Assembly: GCA_964352785.1 (NCBI GenBank) | Contig: CAYGTI010000001.1 | Coordinates: 282,490-346,489, forward strand | Source: JACOMS01 sp964352785 | GTDB taxonomy: Bacteria; Pseudomonadota; Alphaproteobacteria; Caulobacterales; Maricaulaceae | Length of the DNA: 64,000 nt | Direction of reading: 5' to 3' | Shown: positions 17,710-25,599 of the stretch, piece by piece | Position numbering within the stretch: the stretch's first letter is position 1 | Layout: every line of letters begins with the position of its first letter | Notes under the pieces: generated by a model | The model's input: the letters and a program-made list of their open reading frames with translations, nothing else | Databases searched by the model: none | What the model was told of the DNA's origin: nothing | Program-made: the position numbers and the translations under genes

Positions 17710-18751
17710 ATGTATTACGACCCATCTCGAACGTGTCGACGGCAGTTCAAACTTTCCGAATTTCAACTGGAAAACGGAAATAAAGTTCCAGACTTCATCC
17801 TCTCTTATATCGTTCACGGTGCTGAACCGCAGAGAAACGGCAGCAATGTCATCCTTGTCACCTCCTCTCTTGGCGGCGATGCCCATCGGCTTGATTTTGC
17901 AATCGGAGAAACGCTGGCCCTCTCGCCTGAAAAATACTGCATAATTTGTATTGATGCGATTGGGAACGGACATAGCTCCTCCCCCAGCAATCACGTGAGC
18001 CTACCCTGTCAGAATTTTCCTGAATTTTCTATATTGGATATGGTCCGATCACAACAACGCCTGCTAAACGATGTCTTCAGCTTGAACAACATTCTGGCGG
18101 TAGCCGGGGCCTCAATGGGCGGAATGCAAGCCTTACAATGGGCCGTTAGTTATCCCTATATGATGCAGGCCATTATCGCCATCGTCCCAATGGCAAAGAC
18201 GCCCCCGTGGACGCAGTTGATTCATGAAACCGCTCGCAAAGCCATAATGGCGGATTCAGCCTGGTTAGAAGGAAAGTATTCAAGCCGCGATTTTGAGGGA
18301 TGGAAGACCGCTTTAGCCTTTAACACAGGGCCTTGTGGCGCGAAGCCCGCAATTCACCGCATCCGCGATAAAAGATACAGAGCCGACCCATTGGCTAAAT
18401 GCGTTAATTGATCAGGCCATTATTCACGGGATGGACCCGAATGACTGGATAGCCCAATCCCGCGCTTATGATAATTTTGATTTGGGCAGGGGTTCTGAAT
18501 TTAACTGAGATTTCGAGGCTGCACTCTCAAGCATTAGAGCGAAGGTCTTCATACTGGGTTCAGAGCAAGACCTACTTAACCCGATTGCAAATCAGAGCGC
18601 CGCCGCGGCTTCAATACCGGCAGCACAGTTCAAATTGATCCCCTCCGAGCGCGGACATATGGCCTCAAATACAGGCGACCCTAACGACATAGCTTTCATG
18701 AACACTGAAATCAGTGAATTTTTAAACACGCTCCCAGCATCACAACAGTAG
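17710..18751 (+). pseudogene. Alpha/beta hydrolase (homoserine acetyltransferase-like), disrupted
   Basis: The first part (17710-18411) encodes a hydrolase with ILVTSSLGGDAHR-like oxyanion region and nucleophile elbow AGASMGGMQALQW. It ends early in LAKCVN. A shift near 18390-18400 restores a frame reading ALIDQAIIHGMDPNDWIAQS, then an in-frame TGA near 18505, then FEAALSSIRAKVFILGSEQD with the aspartate region and ERGHM with the catalytic histidine, ending at 18751. One frameshift and one stop separate nucleophile from histidine, so the enzyme should be dead unless these are sequencing errors. Its place before a class III-like dehydrogenase mirrors the frmA-frmB pair. Confidence 0.75.
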
Positions 18752-18772
18752 AAAAACATAGGATAATTCATC

Positions 18773-19879
18773 ATGAAATTCAAAGCCGCCTTACTCACAC
18801 GCTCCAATCACCCCCTTGAAATTGCAGATGTCGAAATTCCAGCCCTGAAATCTGGCGATGTCCTCGTTAAGGTCATGGCTAGCGGTCTGTGCCATACCGA
18901 CCTGGAAGCCATGCAGGGGCGATTAAACCTTCCCCTTCCTTTAATTCCAAGACATGAAGGCGCAGGTATCGTTGAACGCGTCGGGCCGGGCGTGACATCG
19001 GTTAAACCGGGCGATCATGTAGTCTGCTCTTGGAATCCCTATTGCGGGCATTGTTTCTACTGTGATGAAGAACAGCCCATTCTTTGCGAGGAACGCGCCA
19101 AAGCCGAACCACAAGGTTTTCTTCTGGATGGAAGCACGCGCTTACGCATCAATGGCGATGATGTTTATCATTACTCATTTGTTTGCTCTCACGCACAATA
19201 TTGTGTTGTCCCGCAAAGCGGCGCTGTGGTCATACCCAAAGAGATGCCATTTGCGCAGGCCTGTATTCTTGGCTGCGGCGTCCTAACAGGTGTCGGAGCT
19301 GTCATCCGCCGGGCCCGCGTTAGAGCGGGCTCAAGCGTCGCAGTGATAGGCTGTGGTGCCTTAGGTCTGAATGTCATCCAAGGCGCGCGAATGGTCGGCG
19401 CCGAAAAAATAATAGCCGTTGATATCCAAGATGATAAATTAGAAAAAGCCAAGCAATTTGGAGCAACCCATACAATCAATGCGGTTGGCGCGGAACTCAT
19501 CGAACTTGTCAAAGAACTCACAGGTGGCCGCGGGGCAGATTACACATTCGAAGCCGCAGGTATTGACCATACATTACAACCCAGCTTGGATGTGACGCGT
19601 CCGGGCGGCAATGTTGTCCTACTTGGAAAAACCCTTGGGTCTAAGGAAATTCCAATTCGCTGGTCTAGCCTAGCCCCAGAACGGATGATTACCCGCTCCA
19701 GTTATGGCGGCGTTCGGCCCCATATTGATTTACCCTTCCTCGCCAGATCTTATCTCAATGGTCAGCTTATGCTAGACGAACTCATAGATGAAAAAATCCG
19801 GTTGGCGGACATCAATAAAGGGTTCGATAAAATGCTTGGCGGGAACCTCGTGCGTTCCGTTATTGAGATGGAACACTAG
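18773..19879 (+). CDS. Zinc-dependent alcohol dehydrogenase (class III-like, second copy)
   Basis: The 368-residue medium-chain dehydrogenase carries catalytic zinc ligands GLCHTDLEA and RHEGAG, structural zinc cysteines CGHCFYCDEEQPILC and the NAD-binding GCGALGLNVIQG. GVLTGVGAVI matches class III-type enzymes, and the overall layout parallels frmA at 4659. The usual glycine before HE is replaced by arginine (PRHEGAG). It could oxidise formaldehyde adducts or another alcohol or aldehyde; the substrate is open. It is 21 bases after the broken hydrolase and probably shares the operator at 17622. Confidence 0.85.
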   Translation: MKFKAALLTRSNHPLEIADVEIPALKSGDVLVKVMASGLCHTDLEAMQGRLNLPLPLIPRHEGAGIVERVGPGVTSVKPGDHVVCSWNPYCGHCFYCDEEQPILCEERAKAEPQGFLLDGSTRLRINGDDVYHYSFVCSHAQYCVVPQSGAVVIPKEMPFAQACILGCGVLTGVGAVIRRARVRAGSSVAVIGCGALGLNVIQGARMVGAEKIIAVDIQDDKLEKAKQFGATHTINAVGAELIELVKELTGGRGADYTFEAAGIDHTLQPSLDVTRPGGNVVLLGKTLGSKEIPIRWSSLAPERMITRSSYGGVRPHIDLPFLARSYLNGQLMLDELIDEKIRLADINKGFDKMLGGNLVRSVIEMEH

Positions 19880-19897
19880 CTCTCAATAGAATTCCTC

Positions 19898-19920
19898 ATC
19901 CGAGCTCTTAGAACTCGGAT
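19898..19920. terminator. Terminator-like hairpin between convergent genes
   Basis: ATCCGAG and CTCGGAT form a perfect 7-bp stem with a 9-base loop between the ADH stop (19879) and the convergent PhyH stop (19943). There is no strong T-run on either side, so this is only a probable bidirectional stop. Confidence 0.45.
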
Positions 19921-19942
19921 AAGCCCCCCATATAATCGCGCA

Positions 19943-20773
19943 CTAATAAAGCAAACGTTGTTTAATTTCTTTATCACGGAGACACAGTTCAAAATCTGCA
20001 TCTGTCAATCGCCCCCCTGGAGAGCTTGCAACTTCAAAATGACCGTAAGTGTCTTCTCCGCTAACAAGTGAGACCAGAGTTCGGTCTCCGGATTCCTGTT
20101 TCATTGAGGGTTTGATATAGCGAATTGCAAGTCCAATACGTCGATCATCACTTTGATTGGGACCAGACGCATGATAGAGTCGACCATGATGCATAGAAGC
20201 TTGTCCAGGCTTAAGCTCTGCAGTTACAGCAGCATTTTCATCCACTTCTACGGCAATCTCTTGCCCCCGAGACAATAGGTTATCTTCTGAATAACTATCC
20301 ACATGCGGCGCAAGTTTGGTTTTATGACTACCAGGAATGAACCTCATACAGCCACTGTTTTTGGTGGCAGAAGACAGCGCCACCCAACATGTTGCTTCCT
20401 CAGCATCGTCAAGCCCCCAATAGGTTAGGTCTTGATGCCACGAAACAATTTTGGTTGAATTTGCTTCCTTAATAAACAGCCCTGCATTCCAAACCATTAG
20501 GTTTGGGCCAAGTGCGGCAGATGCCGCTTCAATCAACCTTTCGTTCCGAATAAGCTGGTCGAAAGAAGGGAGTAGACGATCTGTGTAGGTACGGAGCAAA
20601 TCCAATTTTTCAGGCTGGCCTGACAGTTCAGTTTCTGCTTTCTCGAAGTCATCTCGAAGCGCTTTCGCCTCTTCAGAACTGATAATATCGAGAGGTAAAA
20701 CATAGCCATTTTCAGCGTATGTTTCTGCAATATTTTCATTTGTCATTTTCATGTTCTCTGAGTTTGGTGGCAT
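19943..20773 (-). CDS. PhyH-family Fe(II)/2-oxoglutarate dioxygenase (second copy)
   Basis: The 276-residue enzyme has HxD in SWHQDLTYWG, the fold marker NSGCMRFIPGSHKTK, distal histidine in ASMHHGRLYHASGPN, and arginine in RRIGLAIRYI. It differs clearly from the PhyH at 6791 and is shorter. It lies last in a leftward operon after KDPGal aldolase and KDGal kinase, so it is co-expressed with sugar-acid catabolism. Hydroxylation or demethylation of a sugar is inferred. An alternative start at 20752 has a better ribosome site (CAGAGAAC) and may be the true one. Confidence 0.85.
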   Translation of the reverse strand: MPPNSENMKMTNENIAETYAENGYVLPLDIISSEEAKALRDDFEKAETELSGQPEKLDLLRTYTDRLLPSFDQLIRNERLIEAASAALGPNLMVWNAGLFIKEANSTKIVSWHQDLTYWGLDDAEEATCWVALSSATKNSGCMRFIPGSHKTKLAPHVDSYSEDNLLSRGQEIAVEVDENAAVTAELKPGQASMHHGRLYHASGPNQSDDRRIGLAIRYIKPSMKQESGDRTLVSLVSGEDTYGHFEVASSPGGRLTDADFELCLRDKEIKQRLLY

Positions 20774-20783
20774 ATTAGGCCAG

Positions 20784-21683
20784 TTAAAGGTCTATTAAGT
20801 GTTCATAAATTTTGCGAAGACCATGGACAGAAGCCTGCTGCCCGTCATAGACCTCAGCCTCGCCGCCCAAGTGACGAATAGCTTCAGCGTAAAAACTTGC
20901 GGGACCTTGCCCCCCAATAACACTTATTTTTTTTTCTGCCGTATTATTAAATGCACTCTCTACATCGGAGCCTATCAAAAGACCCAATAGATAAGACGTT
21001 GATTGCGCCTTATCATAAACGCCATCAATCTGAAGGGCACGTACAGAAAAAAGTAATTGGTTTAGACTAGTTTGAGTGGCTCCAATATCGACTCCATGTC
21101 GAAACTCATTACTGATTTGTGCATTATCCGATGCTTCACCGCCGATTAAAATACTATGCTGTGTTAGAATATTGAACAGTTCACCATTAAGACTGGAAAC
21201 AAAATTATCTATTTTGCTGTCCTTTACGTGCACCCATTTAGTATGAGTGCCCGGCAAGCATAACACCCCACCTTCCGCTTTTTGTTGATAAGCCCAGCCA
21301 AGAATTTGGGTTTCTTCGCCTCTCATCACATCCAATTGATGTGTCAGACTTTCGCTCGTTCTGACACCCGGAACGATGTATACGTCCCCGCTCTTTGCGG
21401 CAAATGAAACCATATGTTGGGATAGCTTAGAAAATTTGGCAGGACATGAAATATACCCGACCTCGCGCCATCCAATATTTGCGCCTACCATACCTGACAA
21501 TACGGACACCATCGGGCCATGGGCCGCCACCCACGGCATTACTGCCTTCTCATAACTTGCTTCTATGTCTTCCGAAAACTTTACGCCCGGGCCTTCGATT
21601 TGTTCAATAAGACTATCACCCCGATAGAGATAAAAGCGAGCTGAAGTCGTCCCCCAATCTCCAAGTATATGATAGTCCTGCAC
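20784..21683 (-). CDS. dgoK: 2-dehydro-3-deoxygalactonokinase
   Basis: This 299-residue sugar-acid kinase phosphorylates 2-keto-3-deoxy-D-galactonate at O6. The opening DWGTTSARFYLYRGD is the phosphate-binding motif of the DgoK family, with LSGMVGANIGWREVGYISCP and LCLPGTHTKWVHV as further family blocks and VIGGQGPASFYAEAI at the C-terminal nucleotide site. I chose a GTG start at 21683 (product begins MQDYHILGDWGTT) because AGAGGA lies six bases upstream; longer frames overlap the aldolase. It is ten bases from the aldolase gene in the same operon and forms the kinase step of galactose oxidation. Confidence 0.9.
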   Translation of the reverse strand: MQDYHILGDWGTTSARFYLYRGDSLIEQIEGPGVKFSEDIEASYEKAVMPWVAAHGPMVSVLSGMVGANIGWREVGYISCPAKFSKLSQHMVSFAAKSGDVYIVPGVRTSESLTHQLDVMRGEETQILGWAYQQKAEGGVLCLPGTHTKWVHVKDSKIDNFVSSLNGELFNILTQHSILIGGEASDNAQISNEFRHGVDIGATQTSLNQLLFSVRALQIDGVYDKAQSTSYLLGLLIGSDVESAFNNTAEKKISVIGGQGPASFYAEAIRHLGGEAEVYDGQQASVHGLRKIYEHLIDL

Positions 21684-21693
21684 GAAGATTCCT

Positions 21694-22341
21694 CTATTTC
21701 GTAATATCTGGAATTTGAGCAAGCGCAGCTTTGAAAGCCTTAGCTTTTATCGAAACAGCCTTGGCATCATCACCAGCCTTAAATACAGCAGACCCAAGTC
21801 CGAAACCGGCCGCACCCACAGCAAAATATGAACTCATCTTTTCAGGCGTGACCCCGCCAACAACGAGACAGGGTATAGACGCTGGCAATACAGCCTTCAT
21901 CGCTTTTAAAATTACGGGTGATATAGCCTCGCCCGGAAAGAACTTAAGGCAATCAGCTCCGGCATCAATTGCGGAAAAAGCTTCTGTCACAGTTTGAACA
22001 CCCGGTGCAGATAAAAGCCCGAGAGCTTTAGAACGTCGAATAACGTCTAAATTCGCATTTGGGGATACGATAATCTGGCCGCCCGCCTCATGTACGTCAT
22101 TGACAGCCGATGTACTTAGAACTGTCCCTGCCCCAATAATCGCTCTATTTTCAAAATACTCCGCTAAAAGAGAGATACTTTTTAGAGGGTTAGGGGAATT
22201 CAGAGGCACCTCAATGATACGAAATCCAGCGTCGAAAAGCACTTGGCCGGTATCAAGAGCATTTTCAGGCTTCAAGCCTCGCAAAATCGCAACGCAAGGA
22301 AAGGTCTCTAGAGAGAGTTCAAATGTTGATCTAAGAGTCAT
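21694..22341 (-). CDS. dgoA: 2-dehydro-3-deoxy-6-phosphogalactonate aldolase
   Basis: The 215-residue class I aldolase cleaves 2-keto-3-deoxy-6-phosphogalactonate to pyruvate and glyceraldehyde 3-phosphate. FPCVAILRGLKPENAL, the glutamate in RIIEVPLNSPNPL, IGAGTVLSTSAVNDV and the Schiff-base lysine in DCLKFFPGEAISP identify it; LNSP is typical of the galactonate rather than gluconate branch. The start at 22341 gives a length close to family members; an ATG at 22368 is possible. The gene leads the operon aldolase, kinase, PhyH, divergent from the AHG cycloisomerase with a regulon operator between. Confidence 0.9.
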   Translation of the reverse strand: MTLRSTFELSLETFPCVAILRGLKPENALDTGQVLFDAGFRIIEVPLNSPNPLKSISLLAEYFENRAIIGAGTVLSTSAVNDVHEAGGQIIVSPNANLDVIRRSKALGLLSAPGVQTVTEAFSAIDAGADCLKFFPGEAISPVILKAMKAVLPASIPCLVVGGVTPEKMSSYFAVGAAGFGLGSAVFKAGDDAKAVSIKAKAFKAALAQIPDITK

Positions 22342-22494
22342 ATTCGTTCGATTCGTCAGGACCGTCATCCAGCACAAGCGTAATAAGGCCCGAAAAAGTC
22401 ACCAACACTAAATTATAAACTCTCATGCCTACGCACATTACTGATATAGCGAAGACTATACCCCGCTGAAGTGGAAAATATGCTTTCATTGCAT

Positions 22495-22506
22495 ATTGTC
22501 AACAAT
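22495..22506. promoter_or_regulatory. Regulon operator 6 (ATTGTCAACAAT)
   Basis: ATTGTCAACAAT followed by TAACTA lies between the divergent aldolase/kinase operon and the AHG-acid cycloisomerase operon, so one site can govern both sugar branches. Confidence 0.72.
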
Positions 22507-22637
22507 TAACTATTTTAATTTGAAAAAATATGTTTATGTTGCAACAGACAAACAAAGCTAGGGTTTAGAGTCTTTGTCCGCAAATGAGGCAATATAAATA
22601 CCTATGACTAGCAAGAGAAGCAAAGAAGCGGCCTAAT

Positions 22638-23759
22638 ATGCAAACTGCCTTAAAAGAAGAAAAATTAGCGACCAGCACAATCGAAAAAGTTGAGGTCCAG
22701 CTTTTTAAGGTACCGTTGGCAGAAGTTTTAACTGACGCTAAACATGGCGACCATACACATTTTGAATTGGTCACGGTTACGCTTACTGACAATGAAGGCA
22801 TTCAAGGCACCGGATACACTTACACAGGCGGTAAAGGCGGCAGGGCTATCGTTGCTATGATTGAACACGACTTAGCGCCTATGATTGCAGGACAGAACGC
22901 TGATAATATCGACGCTATATATGATGAAATGCAATGGCATATTCATTATGTTGGTCGCGGCGGCATCGCATCTTTTGCTATTTCTGCAATCGACATCGCT
23001 CTCTGGGATATTAGGGGTAAAAAAACAGGACAGCCTCTATGGAAAATGGCAGGCGGAGCATCCGATCGCTGCAAAGCTTATTGCGGGGGTATAGACCTCA
23101 ACTTCCCTCTTCCAAAGCTTCTTCGTCAAACACAAGGTTATCTTGACCGTGGTTTCAATGGCGTAAAAATTAAGGTGGGGCAGCCCAGCCTAGAACAAGA
23201 TGTCGAGCGGGTCCGTGCTGTCAGAGCTTTAATCGGACCCGACATAGCCTTCATGGTTGACGCCAATTATTCAATGACGCGTGATGAGGCCATAGCCGCA
23301 AGCCATGCCTTTGCCCCATTCGACATATTGTGGTTCGAAGAACCCATTATACCGGATGATTATCAAGGCTACGGACATATTGTTGATAAAACAGGCATGC
23401 CATTAGCCATGGGTGAGAACCTTCACACAATTCATGAATTTGAATATGCATTCGAGCAATCAAAACTCGCCTTTATTCAGCCAGATGCCTCAAATTGCGG
23501 CGGCATTACTGGCTGGCTACGTGTCGCAGAACTATCTCGTGAACATGATATCCCAGTCTGTAGTCATGGCATGCAGGAATTACACGTCTCACTCGTCTCC
23601 GCCCAGTCCAATGCGGGATGGATAGAAGTTCACTCTTTCCCCATTGATGAATACACGACACGGCCTCTCATTACCGAAAATCAGCTCGCCGTGGCGTCGA
23701 ACGAACCAGGCACGGGCGTCACATTCGATTTAGACAAACTCTCGCCATTTCTTACATAG
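22638..23759 (+). CDS. 3,6-anhydro-L-galactonate cycloisomerase (enolase superfamily)
   Basis: The 373-residue enolase-superfamily enzyme should convert 3,6-anhydro-L-galactonate to 2-keto-3-deoxy-L-galactonate. The N-terminal cap has DAKHGDHTHFELVTVTL and GTGYTYTGGKGG, and HIHYVGRGGIASFAISAIDI. The barrel holds KIKVGQ (base lysine), metal ligands in FMVDANYSM, WFEEPI and AMGENLHTIHEF, and CSHGMQELHVSL with a catalytic histidine. These blocks agree with what I recall of the characterised Vibrio cycloisomerase. It starts a rightward operon with two dehydrogenases and a PhoD-like protein. A generic mandelate-racemase assignment is the fallback. Confidence 0.82.
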   Translation: MQTALKEEKLATSTIEKVEVQLFKVPLAEVLTDAKHGDHTHFELVTVTLTDNEGIQGTGYTYTGGKGGRAIVAMIEHDLAPMIAGQNADNIDAIYDEMQWHIHYVGRGGIASFAISAIDIALWDIRGKKTGQPLWKMAGGASDRCKAYCGGIDLNFPLPKLLRQTQGYLDRGFNGVKIKVGQPSLEQDVERVRAVRALIGPDIAFMVDANYSMTRDEAIAASHAFAPFDILWFEEPIIPDDYQGYGHIVDKTGMPLAMGENLHTIHEFEYAFEQSKLAFIQPDASNCGGITGWLRVAELSREHDIPVCSHGMQELHVSLVSAQSNAGWIEVHSFPIDEYTTRPLITENQLAVASNEPGTGVTFDLDKLSPFLT

Positions 23760-23784
23760 AAAAACATTAGAAAGCCTTTCTCCA

Positions 23785-24816
23785 ATGACAATTGACGCCT
23801 CCTTTTACTGCGGGAACAAAACGTTCTCCGTTGAAAAAAAAACGACGCCTAATCCCGAAGCCGGACAGGTCCAAGTCGATGTGGCTTATTGCGGCCTATG
23901 CGGCACAGACATACATATCTTCCATGGTAACATGGATGGCCGAACAGGCGATCACCGTATTATCGGGCATGAAATGTCAGGGACTATATCCAAAGTTGGC
24001 GACGGGGTTGATGGAATTCAAGTTGGCCAGAATGTAGTTGTGCGCCCACTCGATCATTGCGGCGAATGTCCAACCTGCCAACGAGGTTACGAACATATTT
24101 GCCAAAACCTAAAGTTCATTGGCATTGATACCGACGGTGCACTGCAAGAAAAATGGAACGTTCCCGCTCATACGATTCATATTGTACCAGACGGACTATC
24201 TTTGCAGCACGCCGCTTTGGCCGAGCCTCTTGCGGTGGCCTGTCATGACGTCAAGCGCGCACGCGTATCTAGCGGGAATGATGTATTAGTTATCGGCGGC
24301 GGGCCAATCGGTATGCTTATAGGAATGGTCGCGCGGCAAGCTGGGGGCAAGGTGGTCATATCCGAGATAAATGAAACGCGTCTTCAGATTGCACAAGAGC
24401 TGGGCTTTGAAACAGTTAATCCTAAAAACGTCAACGTCGCAGAAAGCTTGATGAAAGCAACGGGGACAAAAGGTATGGATGTTGTATTTGAAGTCTCCGG
24501 CACGCAGCCCGGAGTTGATCTTATGTCAGCAGCCGCGGCCCCGCGCGCCCGCATATGCCTGGTCGCAATTCACTCCAGCAAACCCAATGTAGATTTATTC
24601 CAATTCTTTTGGAAGGAACTGGAGCTTTTAGGAGCGCGTGTTTACGAACCCGAAGACTATGATCAGGCCCTTAAATTACTGGCAAACGGCGATATAGAAG
24701 CTGACACCATCATTACAGACCTACGGGACCTGGACGAAGTTGGTGATGTACTGGCTGATCTCACATCCAACCCTAAAATGCTCAAAACACTTATTCGTGT
24801 CGGCGCGGAGGCTTAA
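23785..24816 (+). CDS. Zinc-dependent polyol-type dehydrogenase, probable L-KDGal 5-dehydrogenase
   Basis: The 343-residue medium-chain dehydrogenase has catalytic zinc residues in GLCGTDIHIFHG and GHEMSG, structural cysteines CGECPTCQRGYEHIC, and NAD-binding GGGPIGMLIGMVARQ. The family includes sorbitol and threonine dehydrogenases. Known AHG pathways oxidise 2-keto-3-deoxy-L-galactonate at C5 with such an enzyme. Its place, 25 bases after the cycloisomerase and two bases before a KduD-like SDR, fits that step. The substrate is inferred from the pathway and position. Confidence 0.8.
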   Translation: MTIDASFYCGNKTFSVEKKTTPNPEAGQVQVDVAYCGLCGTDIHIFHGNMDGRTGDHRIIGHEMSGTISKVGDGVDGIQVGQNVVVRPLDHCGECPTCQRGYEHICQNLKFIGIDTDGALQEKWNVPAHTIHIVPDGLSLQHAALAEPLAVACHDVKRARVSSGNDVLVIGGGPIGMLIGMVARQAGGKVVISEINETRLQIAQELGFETVNPKNVNVAESLMKATGTKGMDVVFEVSGTQPGVDLMSAAAAPRARICLVAIHSSKPNVDLFQFFWKELELLGARVYEPEDYDQALKLLANGDIEADTIITDLRDLDEVGDVLADLTSNPKMLKTLIRVGAEA

Positions 24817-24818
24817 TC

Positions 24819-25589
24819 ATGAGCAGTGAACCCGATTTCGACCTATCAGGGAAAATTGCCTTAGTCACTGGTGCCAAACGGGGTATTGGGCGCGGTATGA
24901 CCGAAGCTCTAGCAGCGGCAGGCGCCGATATAATTGGGGTGAGCGCCACGCTTGAACTCGAGGGAAGTGATGTTGAAAAAGCGGTGGTGAATTCTGGGCG
25001 ATCTTTTCACGCTTATCAATGTGACTTTTCAGACCGAAGTGCACTCCAAGACTTTTGTAAACAAATTCTGAAAGATCACCCGCAGATTGACATCTTGGTC
25101 AATAATGCTGGCACAATCAAACGCGCCCCTGCCGCTGAACACCCCGACGACCTTTGGGACGAAGTCATCGAAGTAAACCTTAATGCACAATTTGTTCTTT
25201 CACGGGAAATTGGCGGCTCTATGATTAAGCGCGGTAGCGGCAAGATAATCTTCACCGCGTCACTTCTGACCTATCAAGGCGGCATCACCGTGCCAGGCTA
25301 TGCTGCGTCCAAAGGCGGCATCGGGCAACTCACTAAAGCCTTGGCTAATGAGTGGGCCTCTAAAGGCGTTAATGTTAATGGGATTGCCCCTGGATATATC
25401 AGCACCGATAACACCGAAGCCCTCAGAAACAATCCTGAACGCTATAATTCTATTCTAGAACGGATACCTGCGGGCCGCTGGGGAGACCCAGCAGACTTTG
25501 GAGGCCCAATTGTGTTTTTAGCTTCGGACGCTTCCAATTATGTCCACGGAACTATCCTGACAGTCGATGGCGGTTGGATGGGAAGATAG
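24819..25589 (+). CDS. SDR oxidoreductase (KduD-like), probable 2,5-diketo-3-deoxygalactonate 5-reductase
   Basis: The 256-residue short-chain dehydrogenase has nucleotide-binding TGAKRGIGRGM, NNAGTIKRAPA, catalytic serine in FTASLLTYQGG and YAASK with the catalytic tyrosine and lysine, plus VDGGWMGR at the end. It resembles gluconate 5-dehydrogenase/KduD enzymes acting on keto-deoxy sugar acids. In AHG metabolism the diketo acid from the previous enzyme is reduced at C5 to 2-keto-3-deoxy-D-gluconate; this gene sits where that enzyme is expected. GGAGG precedes the ATG by seven bases, overlapping the end of the dehydrogenase gene. Confidence 0.82.
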   Translation: MSSEPDFDLSGKIALVTGAKRGIGRGMTEALAAAGADIIGVSATLELEGSDVEKAVVNSGRSFHAYQCDFSDRSALQDFCKQILKDHPQIDILVNNAGTIKRAPAAEHPDDLWDEVIEVNLNAQFVLSREIGGSMIKRGSGKIIFTASLLTYQGGITVPGYAASKGGIGQLTKALANEWASKGVNVNGIAPGYISTDNTEALRNNPERYNSILERIPAGRWGDPADFGGPIVFLASDASNYVHGTILTVDGGWMGR

Positions 25590-25599
25590 AAGTTAGAGT

